A DNA stretch of 53,086 nt from an uncultured Lachnospiraceae bacterium. Lineage in GTDB: Bacteria > Bacillota > Clostridia > Lachnospirales > Lachnospiraceae. The stretch spans positions 1-53,086 of the forward strand of contig CAMUAR010000021.1 of NCBI GenBank assembly GCA_947086895.1, in the 5' to 3' direction. The notes below the pieces were generated by a model. The model searched no databases. It was not told where the DNA came from and worked only from the letters and a program-made list of their open reading frames with translations. Positions 46,494-53,086 of this stretch are shown piece after piece. Position numbers and translations under genes: made by a program. How positions within the stretch are numbered: position 1 is the first letter of the stretch; each line of letters opens with the position of its first letter.

Positions 46494-47129
46494 ATGATTG
46501 GATTTTATAATTATACAGTAATTTTAACCTATATTGGATTGGCTTCTTCCATTTTTGGGATGACGCAGGTGTTTGCCGGACACTACCGCGCAGCGCTGCT
46601 GTGTTTAATTATATCTGGTACGTGCGATATGTTTGACGGGAAAATTGCGCGTATGAAAAAAGACCGGACAAAGCAGGAGAAAGTATTTGGAATTCAGATT
46701 GATTCTTTGTGCGATCTGATTTGCTTTGGTATGTTTCCGGCGACAATCGGTTATTCTCTCACTGTGGGCAAGCCGAATCTACAGCCTCTTGGAGTGATAG
46801 CAAGCGTTATGTTTGTGCTTGGCGCAGTGATACGGCTTGGATATTTTAATGTGATGGAACAGGAACGACAGGAGCAGACCGACGAACACAGAAAATATTA
46901 TCAGGGGCTTCCGGTAACTTCCGTGGCTTTGATTCTTCCGCTGATTTATATTGTCAGTGTATATTTCCAATGGCTTCCGCTGCCGCAGACCTATTGTATT
47001 TCCCAGATTATTATTTCTGTGCTTTTTATCTTAAATATCAAGGTGAGAAAGCCGGGAAATGTAGGAATTATTGTAATGACAGTACTTGGATTGGCAGTGT
47101 TGGCAGGAGTTTTAATTTTCTGTGAGTGA
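46494..47129 (+). CDS. pssA: CDP-diacylglycerol-serine O-phosphatidyltransferase
   Basis: A 211-aa membrane enzyme making phosphatidylserine. The start ATG 46494 (GGATGGA upstream) begins MIGFYNYTVILTYIGL, typical for the clostridial proteins; in-frame ATG 46470 is weaker. The CDP-alcohol transferase signature DMFDGKIAR, then FGIQIDSLCD (D-x2-D-G-x2-A-R ... G-x3-D-x3-D), supplies the metal site. About seven helices. The decarboxylase psd lies 88 bp downstream, completing phosphatidylethanolamine synthesis. Confidence 0.94.
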   Translation: MIGFYNYTVILTYIGLASSIFGMTQVFAGHYRAALLCLIISGTCDMFDGKIARMKKDRTKQEKVFGIQIDSLCDLICFGMFPATIGYSLTVGKPNLQPLGVIASVMFVLGAVIRLGYFNVMEQERQEQTDEHRKYYQGLPVTSVALILPLIYIVSVYFQWLPLPQTYCISQIIISVLFILNIKVRKPGNVGIIVMTVLGLAVLAGVLIFCE

Positions 47130-47217
47130 TCATTTGCACAAGGAAATTTAATGATGAGATTTGCTTTTTGCTTAGGGGAGACTTTTTTGCAGAACAATAA
47201 AATGGGGGAAATAACGA

Positions 47218-48087
47218 ATGGACTATAAAGACAGATCTGGGAAGCTTGTGAAAAATGCGACTGGTCAGGATAAATTTTTGGAATTTGTCTATTCTAATAT
47301 ACCGGGACGTATGGCGATGAAATTGCTGGCGTCTCCGGCAGTATCTCAAGTTGTTGGGAAGTTTATGGACACATGGCCTTCCACGTTTTTGATTTCTTCT
47401 TTTATCAGAAAAAATCATATTTCTATGGCTGACTATGAAAAGAAGAAATATCATTCGTTTAATGAGTTTTTTACGCGGCGGCTCCGTTTGGGAAAAAGAC
47501 CGATCGATAAGGAGGATTCTCATCTTATCGCGCCGTGCGATGGGCTTGTGACCGTGTACCCTATTGATCTGCGCACAAAAATACGGATCAAACAATCATG
47601 GTATACCGTCGGTTCCATGCTTCGGGATAAACGGCTTGCAGCGGAGTTTGCAGGAGGATATTGTATTGTGCTGCGCCTGACTGTTGACAATTATCACCGA
47701 TATTGCTATATCGATCATGCTGTAAAGGGAAGAAATCATATAATTCGTGGTGTGCTGCATACCGTAAATCCGGCAGTGCTTGAGCATATTCGCATTTATA
47801 AAGAAAATACGCGCGCATGGTGCGCGATGGAAACACGCAATTTTGGAAAAGTAGTGCAGATGGAAGTTGGAGCAATGATGGTTGGAAAAATCAACAATTA
47901 TCATCGCGAGGCGGTGGTAAAGCGCGGTCAGGAGAAAGGGCGCTTTGAATATGGCGGTTCCACCGTTGTACTGCTTGTAAAAAGGGATGAGATTGCGGTG
48001 GATCATGATATTTTAAAAAATTCCGCAGATGGAATAGAAACAAAAGTGCGGATGGGAGAGAGAATTGGAAAGGCCATGTTCCTATGA
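47218..48087 (+). CDS. psd: Phosphatidylserine decarboxylase proenzyme
   Basis: A 289-aa pyruvoyl enzyme. The self-cleavage motif is GGST (in EYGGSTVVLL near residue 243), a variant of LGST. HRYCYIDH carries the catalytic His, and SFNEFFTRRL is the conserved N-terminal block. Cleavage gives beta and alpha chains, the serine of GGST becoming pyruvoyl. Start ATG 47218 behind GGGGGAA. The next gene, holA, overlaps by 4 bases (ATGA). Confidence 0.93.
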   Translation: MDYKDRSGKLVKNATGQDKFLEFVYSNIPGRMAMKLLASPAVSQVVGKFMDTWPSTFLISSFIRKNHISMADYEKKKYHSFNEFFTRRLRLGKRPIDKEDSHLIAPCDGLVTVYPIDLRTKIRIKQSWYTVGSMLRDKRLAAEFAGGYCIVLRLTVDNYHRYCYIDHAVKGRNHIIRGVLHTVNPAVLEHIRIYKENTRAWCAMETRNFGKVVQMEVGAMMVGKINNYHREAVVKRGQEKGRFEYGGSTVVLLVKRDEIAVDHDILKNSADGIETKVRMGERIGKAMFL

Positions 48088-49076
48088 AAACAATAAAGGA
48101 AGATATGAAAGCAGGTATGTTTCGCAAAGCGTACCTGCTTTATGGCACAGAGAAATATCTGCGGTCTTTGTATAAGAATAAATTGAAAGATAGTGTGCTT
48201 GCAGGTGGAGGCGAAATAAATTTTTCTGTTTTTTCTGGAAAGGGGATTGATGAAACAGAAATAGTTCATATTGCACAGACAATGCCTTTTTTTGCGGAGC
48301 GCAGATTAATTTTAATTGAGGGCAGCGGGTGGTTTAAGGGGCAGAGCAGCGGGATGGCAGAAGTGCTGTACACATTGCCGGATACCACTGTATTTGTGTT
48401 TGTGGAAGATGATGTGGACAAGCGGGGGCGCATGTATAAGGCGGTGAAGGAGCTTGGACATATCTGTGAATTTGGAGCAATGGAAGAGCGGGATTTAAAA
48501 CTTTGGATAGCGTCTTTGCTTCGCCCAGAACAGAAAAAGCTTACTGACGCGACAGCTTCCTATTTTCTTGAAAAAACAGGCACAAGTATGGAGAACATTC
48601 AGACAGAAATAGAAAAGCTGATCGGTTATACTTACGGCAGAGATATTATTACAAAAGAAGATATTGATGCAGTCTGCACAGAACAGATCAATGGAAAAGT
48701 ATTTCAGATGGTTGACAGCGCCGCTGCGAAAGAGGCAAAGCGTGCGCTTGCATTATATCGGGATCTGTTGGAGCTTCGGGAAAAACCTATGTCCATTTTG
48801 TTTTTGCTGATAAGGCATTTAAATATTTTAGTGCAGGTACGGCTCTTGGCAGCAGGTGGAATGCAGGGAGCATTGATTGCAAAAAAGGTTGGATTCCCGC
48901 CATTTGCAGCAGGAAAATACATTTCCCAAGCCAGAGCTTTCTCAGAAAAAGAATTGTGCGAGACAATTGAGTACGGCGCACTTCTTGAGGAGAAGATAAA
49001 AACAGGCTGGGTGAACGAGCAGATTGGCGTGGAGATGATGATCGTAAAATTGCTGCAGGCAGGCAAAACAGTATAA
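48084..49076 (+). CDS. holA: DNA polymerase III delta subunit
   Basis: A 330-aa clamp-loader subunit that opens the sliding clamp. It begins at ATG 48084 within the psd stop (ATGA), so translation is coupled. The N-terminal RKAYLLYGTEKYLRSLYKN and SVFSGKG segments are the delta fold; MEERDLKLWIASLLR and KTGTSMENIQTEIEKLIGY are typical middle motifs, with a C-terminal helical domain (RHLNILVQVRLL). Length is normal. A 40-bp direct repeat covers its stop codon. Confidence 0.93.
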   Translation: MKTIKEDMKAGMFRKAYLLYGTEKYLRSLYKNKLKDSVLAGGGEINFSVFSGKGIDETEIVHIAQTMPFFAERRLILIEGSGWFKGQSSGMAEVLYTLPDTTVFVFVEDDVDKRGRMYKAVKELGHICEFGAMEERDLKLWIASLLRPEQKKLTDATASYFLEKTGTSMENIQTEIEKLIGYTYGRDIITKEDIDAVCTEQINGKVFQMVDSAAAKEAKRALALYRDLLELREKPMSILFLLIRHLNILVQVRLLAAGGMQGALIAKKVGFPPFAAGKYISQARAFSEKELCETIEYGALLEEKIKTGWVNEQIGVEMMIVKLLQAGKTV

Positions 49077-49149
49077 TAATTTAGCGACAGTGATTTTGGA
49101 AGATAAAGCAGTATAATAATTTAGCGACAGTGATTTTGCAAGATAAAAT
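49070..49149 (+). repeat. 40-bp direct repeat over the holA stop
   Basis: Two copies, 49070-49109 and 49110-49149, each beginning AGTATAATAATTTAGCGACA and differing at only a few positions; the period is exactly 40 bases. A third, degenerate copy starts near 49166 (AGCAATATAATAACCTGAC). The first copy supplies the holA stop. Confidence 0.85.
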
Positions 49150-49248
49150 GGTGCTGTGGGAAGAAAAAGCAATATAATAACCTGACAATCATTCTTATAA
49201 AACGATGGTATTGAGGAAGTAATTGCAGCAAAAAATAAATTTTGGGGC

Positions 49249-49277
49249 TTGCACAAACCTGGAAAGTATGATATTAT
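49249..49277 (+). promoter_or_regulatory. Promoter of tRNA-Ser
   Basis: TTGCAC (49249-49254), 17 bp, TATTAT (49272-49277), ending 36 bases before the tRNA. Confidence 0.6.
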
Positions 49278-49313
49278 TATCGATGCAAGTGAGAAAAGCC
49301 TTGCAAAAAATTT

Positions 49314-49399
49314 GGAGATGTACCCAAGAGGCTGAAGGGTCCGCACTCGAAATGCGGTAGGTCGGCAACGGCGCAAGGGTTCAAATCCCTTCATCTCCG
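49314..49399 (+). tRNA. tRNA-Ser (anticodon CGA)
   Basis: An 86-nt class II tRNA. Acceptor GGAGATG pairs with CATCTCC (49392-49398), and the discriminator is G. The anticodon stem CCGCA/TGCGG holds loop CTCGAAA, anticodon CGA. The long variable arm fits tRNA-Ser. CCA is not encoded. The 3' end is a typical integration target, and foreign-looking genes follow. Confidence 0.95.
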
Positions 49400-49406
49400 C
49401 GAAAAG

Positions 49407-49461
49407 AAACCAGCTGTAGACCTTAAGGATTTCGTAAAATCAAGGGTTTGCAGCTGGTTTA
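49407..49461 (+). terminator. Long hairpin after tRNA-Ser
   Basis: AAACCAGCTG (49407-49416) pairs with CAGCTGGTTT (49452-49461); inner sequences also pair partly (GACCTT with AAGGGTT). It may terminate the tRNA transcript, although the following T-run is short. Confidence 0.6.
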
Positions 49462-49529
49462 TTGTGTGATTTATTTAGGCATAATAGAGTTTTTTGCATT
49501 ATTAAATAGATTTCTTGTCATGAATTTTA

Positions 49530-49672
49530 TCATGATTTTTTAGGGAGAATTGCGTTGCTAAGCCGATTTTCAGCATCTCTCTGCGCCTTTTTACCTGCAT
49601 TTTGCATTGCGTGTCGGTATACACTCTTTATTACATGATCTGACTCATTTCCACTTGTTGATATAAATTAGG
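49530..49672 (-). pseudogene. Possible 3' remnant of an integrase-like gene
   Basis: On the minus strand, a 37-codon open stretch between an upstream stop and TGA at 49530 reads like the C-terminus of a phage-type recombinase (SGNESDHVIKSVYRHAMQNA). The match is by eye only, and no catalytic residues are present. The place, 130 bp from the 3' end of tRNA-Ser, is where a decayed integrase would be expected. It could also be chance. Confidence 0.25.
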
Positions 49673-49685
49673 GTTTATTCCTTTT

Positions 49686-50060
49686 TTATGCCATTTTTTC
49701 ATTTTCCTGCATTTTCTCAGTAATTTCCAAAGAGCGCAAGAACATTTTCCGTTTTTTGTCAGTTAATAAACGGAATTTTTGGATAACTTCTTTTTCTAAA
49801 TCAGATAGGCGAAAGCTATCTTTTTCTGCCGAACGATTTCTTTTCTTATCTTCTAATAAGTCCGAAAATTCAATATTTAACCATTCTGCGATAACAACTG
49901 ATTTATCGACTCTGGGAATTATTTTTTCATTACACCAATCAGAGGCTGTAGCAGAAGAAACTTTTATCTGTTTATATAAATCTGCTTGAGTCTTATTTCT
50001 TTCATTTAACCAAAAAGCTAAATTTTTTGAAAAAATTTTTTTGATTTCCTTTTCTTCCAT
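49686..50060 (-). CDS. XRE-family repressor-like regulator
   Basis: A 124-aa protein starting at ATG 50060 behind AGGAGA. The N-terminal Cro/CI-type HTH lies at residues ~8-62 (NLAFWLNERNKTQADLYKQI, SSATASDWCNEKIIPRVD). A C-terminal helical part (RLSDLEKEVIQKFRLLTDKK) likely mediates dimerisation. It is divergent from the ATPase gene at 50352, with a palindromic promoter region between, and probably controls it as phage-type repressors do. The region is AT-rich, unlike the housekeeping genes. Confidence 0.85.
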   Translation of the reverse strand: MEEKEIKKIFSKNLAFWLNERNKTQADLYKQIKVSSATASDWCNEKIIPRVDKSVVIAEWLNIEFSDLLEDKKRNRSAEKDSFRLSDLEKEVIQKFRLLTDKKRKMFLRSLEITEKMQENEKMA

Positions 50061-50351
50061 AAGTTTCTCCTGTCTGTTTGCTATCATTATAAGGTAAAAC
50101 CAGTATTAGTCAACAAAAAGTTAGAAAAATTAGAAAACAGTGTTGATATACTAGCATAAAACTAGTATTTTACGAAAAACTTGCAATGGTTTTATAGAAC
50201 AATTAATATAACAAAAAATAAGTACTAGATATTTATTGAATAATATAAAAATGTTTATATATTTCAGTAATTTAGATAAAAAATACTTTGATAATTTATA
50301 GAATATAATATATAATGAAAATTAAAAAAAGGAACAGGGAGGAGTTGTTAA
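50061..50351. promoter_or_regulatory. Divergent promoter-operator region
   Basis: The XRE gene has a minus-strand promoter TTGACT, 16 bp, TATAAT (between about 50088 and 50115), overlapped by an ACCAGTATTAG-like half-site. A perfect palindrome, ATACTAG (50148-50154) with CTAGTAT (50162-50168), and a third similar site just beside it form a likely operator. Downstream to 50351 the sequence is very AT-rich, ending in AGGGAGGAG before the ATPase start. Confidence 0.6.
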
Positions 50352-51662
50352 ATGAAATATGCAAATCAGGTGTCTGAAATGTTAAATGTATTTTCGCAGG
50401 CGCCTTTGCAAGTGAGTCAGATGGCTGAGTTTTATTGTAAGAATACAATGGAATACCGGACAAGTGATAAATATAGTTCTCCTATTGAGGATATTTTGGA
50501 AGAGTGTAAAGATTCCGAGAGATATGGTGCATTTTTATTGTTAGGACATAGAGGATGCGGAAAAAGTACGGAATTAAACAAGATGTCTGAGCAGCTGAGT
50601 TTCGATGGATATTCTGTGAAGATCATCAATTGTGCCAGAGATTTGGATTTGTTGAATCTTGTACATTCAGATCTTTTTATATTGATGGGTGAAGCTTTGC
50701 TGAATATTGCAAAAGAGCTGGAATGTAAGATAAAAGAAGATATTTTGAAAAAAATTATGCATTTTTGGGATGAGGGAACAGAATATTCCGAGTGTAAGGA
50801 AACCGTGGGAAATTCTGTAGAAGCAGGGATAGAGGCTAAAACTCCGAAGATTTTAAGTATTTTACAAACATTTGCAAAAATTAAAACAGATTTAAAATAT
50901 AATGAAGAAATTAGAGTGGAATACCGGAGAAAAATAAGTGTACGTACCAGTGAATGGATGGCTTTGTTAGGGCTGGTGTCAGAAGAAATTGCAAAAAAAA
51001 CAGATGGGAAACATCCGATTATAATTTTTGAAGATTTAGATAAATTGAATTCCGAGGATGCATGGAAAGTATTTTATAATTATGTGGCGCTTCTTTCAGG
51101 AATGAGTTTTCCAGTTATTTATACTTTTCCTATTGCACTTTCTTATGATCCAAAGTTTGCTGCCATGGAAAGTTATTTTACAGTAAAAACATTGCCAATG
51201 ATAAAAATTGCGACAATAGAAAATAAACCGTTTAAAGAGGGAATTGCTGTTATACGTGAGATTGTAGAGAAGCGCGCAAATTTGGAATTGTTTGAAGAAA
51301 ATACTCTGGAAAAGATGATTCAATATACAGGAGGTTCTTTAAGAGATTTATTCTATGTAATTAATGCATCAGCAAAAAGAGCAGAGCGCAGGGAAAGTAA
51401 AACGATTTCTATGGAGGATATGGAACGAGCGCTAGAAGAATTAAAAACATCTTTAACAAGACGGATCGAAAAAAAAGATTATGAGTTTTTACTGAATATT
51501 TATAAGGGAAACAAAGAGATGATTGAGAATAAAGAGATGCTGCTGAAAATGCTGCAGGCGTCTGTAGTGTTGGAATATAACGGAAAACGGTGGCATAATC
51601 TCCATCCTTTGGTCGCGAAATTTTTTAAAGATCAGGGGTTGATTCAAGATGATAGAAAGTAA
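50352..51662 (+). CDS. P-loop ATPase (AAA/STAND-like) of a two-gene cassette
   Basis: A 436-aa cytoplasmic protein. ATG 50352 follows a strong GGGAGGAG. Walker A is GHRGCGKST (residues 65-73), Walker B is IIIFEDLDKL (Glu227/Asp228, Asp230), and YTFPIALSYDP is a likely sensor. The C-terminal ~65 residues (KKDYEFLLNIYKGNKEMIEN, LHPLVAKFFKDQGLI) look like a winged helix, as in STAND ATPases. There is no effector domain of its own. It overlaps the TPR gene by 14 bases, so the two are coupled. A conflict or defence role fits, but ordinary regulation is not excluded. Confidence 0.85.
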   Translation: MKYANQVSEMLNVFSQAPLQVSQMAEFYCKNTMEYRTSDKYSSPIEDILEECKDSERYGAFLLLGHRGCGKSTELNKMSEQLSFDGYSVKIINCARDLDLLNLVHSDLFILMGEALLNIAKELECKIKEDILKKIMHFWDEGTEYSECKETVGNSVEAGIEAKTPKILSILQTFAKIKTDLKYNEEIRVEYRRKISVRTSEWMALLGLVSEEIAKKTDGKHPIIIFEDLDKLNSEDAWKVFYNYVALLSGMSFPVIYTFPIALSYDPKFAAMESYFTVKTLPMIKIATIENKPFKEGIAVIREIVEKRANLELFEENTLEKMIQYTGGSLRDLFYVINASAKRAERRESKTISMEDMERALEELKTSLTRRIEKKDYEFLLNIYKGNKEMIENKEMLLKMLQASVVLEYNGKRWHNLHPLVAKFFKDQGLIQDDRK

Positions 51663-53086
51663 TCAGGAAGCATACCAGACGTTGGGATGGATTATAAATC
51701 GATCGGAACAAGGGTTGTTTTTGGTGGTTGCTGACGAAACTATACAAAAGGAGATCGTTCGATTTTATCAACGTGGAGCAACACAAATTTATGATTACAA
51801 ACAACATCCGAATGCGTATATGTTTCGCGATTTGGAAGAGTGGATCATGAAGCTGCCAGAAACAAAAACGTTTATGATTGCCAATTTTCATCTTGCAATA
51901 CAAAAGGAAGAAGATTTAAAACGTTTAAATTTCAGCAGAGATATGTTGGAAGGTTTGGGGAAAAATATTATTTTTTTTACCACACAGTATGGCGATGATC
52001 AATTGTCGTGCGGCGCATACGATTTTTATTCTTTTTTAAAACTTCGAATTTTATTTCATAACTATGTGACAGAATGGGAAGAAAAAGAAAGTGAATTATT
52101 TTCTGCGGAAGAGAAGTCACAGGAAAGTGAATGGAAAACCGAAAATTTAAAAGAGTTATTAAATGAAACGTATGCTTTAATAGATCAAGCCAACGAGAAG
52201 TTTAATAAAGTACAATATAGTGAAAGTGAGATGCTATTGTTAAGAGCAAGAAAGATCCGGGAAAAATTGCTTGGAGAAAAGCATTTGGAAGTAGCAAAAA
52301 TTGATAATAAATTAGCATCCGTATATTATAAACAGGGAAAATACCAGCAGGCAGAAAAATTGTACCAAAAAAGTCTGCGGGTATGTGAAAAAGTATTGGG
52401 GGAGGAACATCCAGATACCGCCATAAGTTATAATAATCTGGCAAGGGTGTATGAGGGTCAGGGAAAATACCAGCAGGCAAAGGAATTATACCAAAAAAGC
52501 CTGTGCATACATGAAAAAATATTGGGAAAGGAACATCGAGATACCGCAACGAGTTATAATAATCTGGCAGGGGTGTATGAGAAGCAGGGAAAATACCAGC
52601 AGGCGGAGGAATTATACAAAAAAAGCTTGTGCATACATGAAAAAGTATTGGGGGAGGAACATCGAGATACCGCAACGAGTTATAATAATCTGGCAGAAGT
52701 ATACAGGATTCAGGGAAAATACCAGCAAGCGGAGGAATTGTGTCAAAAAAGTTTGCGAATACGTGAGAAGGTATTAGGAAAGGAACATCCAGATACTGCC
52801 ATTGGTTATAATAATTTGGCAGGGGTGTATAAGGAGCAGGGAAAGTACCAGCAGGCGGAGGAATTGTTCCGAAAAAGCCTGCGGGTATGTGAAAAAATAT
52901 TGGGAGAGGAACATCCATCTACTGCAACGAGTTATAATAATCTGGCAATAGTATATAAAGAACAAGGAAAGTACCAGCAGGCGGAGGAATTGTACCAAAA
53001 AAGTTTGTGGATACATGAAAAAGTATTGGGAGAGGAACATCGAGATACCGCAACGAGTTATAATAATCTGGCAGAAGTATACAGGA
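51649..53086 (+). CDS. TPR-repeat protein with degenerate NTPase-like N-terminus (runs off window)
   Basis: An incomplete gene beginning ATG 51649, inside the ATPase stop region, and still open at the last base (479 codons seen). Residues 1-145 form a domain with TFMIANFHLA, LNFSRDMLEGLGKNIIFFTT and DFYSFLKLRIL. It lacks a Walker A motif and resembles the inactive STAND-like domains at the front of many TPR proteins. From residue ~205 come TPR repeats of the kinesin-light-chain type, 42 residues each (QGKYQQAEELYQKSL, EEHPDTAISYNNLA). Six 126-bp copies begin at 52333, 52459, 52585, 52711, 52837 and 52963, and DNA identity between them is very high. The array continues beyond the window. Confidence 0.88.
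   Translation, partial: MIESNQEAYQTLGWIINRSEQGLFLVVADETIQKEIVRFYQRGATQIYDYKQHPNAYMFRDLEEWIMKLPETKTFMIANFHLAIQKEEDLKRLNFSRDMLEGLGKNIIFFTTQYGDDQLSCGAYDFYSFLKLRILFHNYVTEWEEKESELFSAEEKSQESEWKTENLKELLNETYALIDQANEKFNKVQYSESEMLLLRARKIREKLLGEKHLEVAKIDNKLASVYYKQGKYQQAEKLYQKSLRVCEKVLGEEHPDTAISYNNLARVYEGQGKYQQAKELYQKSLCIHEKILGKEHRDTATSYNNLAGVYEKQGKYQQAEELYKKSLCIHEKVLGEEHRDTATSYNNLAEVYRIQGKYQQAEELCQKSLRIREKVLGKEHPDTAIGYNNLAGVYKEQGKYQQAEELFRKSLRVCEKILGEEHPSTATSYNNLAIVYKEQGKYQQAEELYQKSLWIHEKVLGEEHRDTATSYNNLAEVYR
52333..53086 (+). repeat. 126-bp tandem repeat array in the TPR gene
   Basis: Six copies, exactly 126 bases apart, start CAGGGAAAATACCAGCAGGC (fifth and sixth slightly altered). The units are close to identical at DNA level, far more than protein function demands, so the array probably expands and contracts by recombination. 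It is truncated by the window end. Confidence 0.93.

Noticed and set aside
52202..52918. Long minus-strand open frame opposite the TPR gene
   Set aside because: It is the antisense of the 126-bp repeats; its Pro/Phe-rich periodic product and lack of a ribosome site mark it as a shadow.
52333..53086. Regular repeats that might suggest a CRISPR array
   Set aside because: The units are 126 bp, continuous, in one coding frame and have no unique spacers, so they encode TPRs.

Overview
The window looks like a chromosomal segment from a low-GC, Gram-positive, probably anaerobic Clostridia-type bacterium, most likely of the Lachnospiraceae. The signs are T-box control upstream of leuS, strong AGGAGG-type ribosome binding sites with frequent GTG/TTG starts, a class B sortase with a TPQTG substrate, the sporulation gene ylbJ, a pta-ackA acetate module, and the ylbH-ylbI-ylbJ-ylbM (rsmD-coaD-ylbJ-tmcAL) neighbourhood known from Bacillus and Clostridia. 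The assignment rests on gene content and style alone.

Layout. 1-3.1 kb: tRNA-Val and tRNA-Leu, a terminator, and a zinc-ribbon membrane protein with internal repeats. 3.3-9.2 kb: a leucine-type T-box leader, a small Cro/CI-type regulator, leuS, then a sortase B and its likely single substrate. 9.2-17.2 kb: two small hypotheticals, luxS, a double-HAD protein, a D-2-hydroxyacid dehydrogenase, a homocysteine methyltransferase/methylene-THF reductase fusion, and an HTH regulator whose C-terminus resembles flagellar FliG. 17.2-26.5 kb: small membrane and coiled-coil proteins, pcrA, a MATE exporter, a HEAT-methyltransferase fusion, nfo and a stand-alone MetH reactivation domain. 26.6-33.7 kb: rsmD, coaD, a coiled-coil protein, ylbJ, tmcAL, pta and ackA. 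34-39.6 kb: a GtrB-like glycosyltransferase with a YfhO protein, trmO and a small DMT transporter. 39.7-49.1 kb: comEA, a response regulator, histidine kinase and GerMN lipoprotein cassette, comEC, pssA, psd and holA. 49.3-53.1 kb: tRNA-Ser(CGA), a possible integrase remnant, an XRE repressor with a palindromic operator, and an AT-rich two-gene cassette (P-loop ATPase plus a TPR protein that runs off the end).

Functional links. LuxS, the HMT/MTHFR fusion and the MetH reactivation protein belong to the activated-methyl and methionine cycle. The glycosyltransferase and YfhO probably decorate a wall polymer. ComEA and ComEC make up part of the DNA-uptake machine. PssA and Psd make phosphatidylethanolamine.

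The most interesting signals are: (i) the tRNA-adjacent XRE/ATPase/TPR locus, which looks like a split STAND-type conflict or defence module with a rapidly diversifying 126-bp repeat array; (ii) the HTH protein with FliG-like and MotA-like segments; (iii) several families of palindromic intergenic elements, including a two-hairpin leader shared by luxS and coaD and a 52-bp REP-like repeat found four times; (iv) the T-box governing a small regulator as well as leuS; and (v) a response regulator/kinase/GerMN-lipoprotein cassette like MtrAB-LpqB placed between comEA and comEC.
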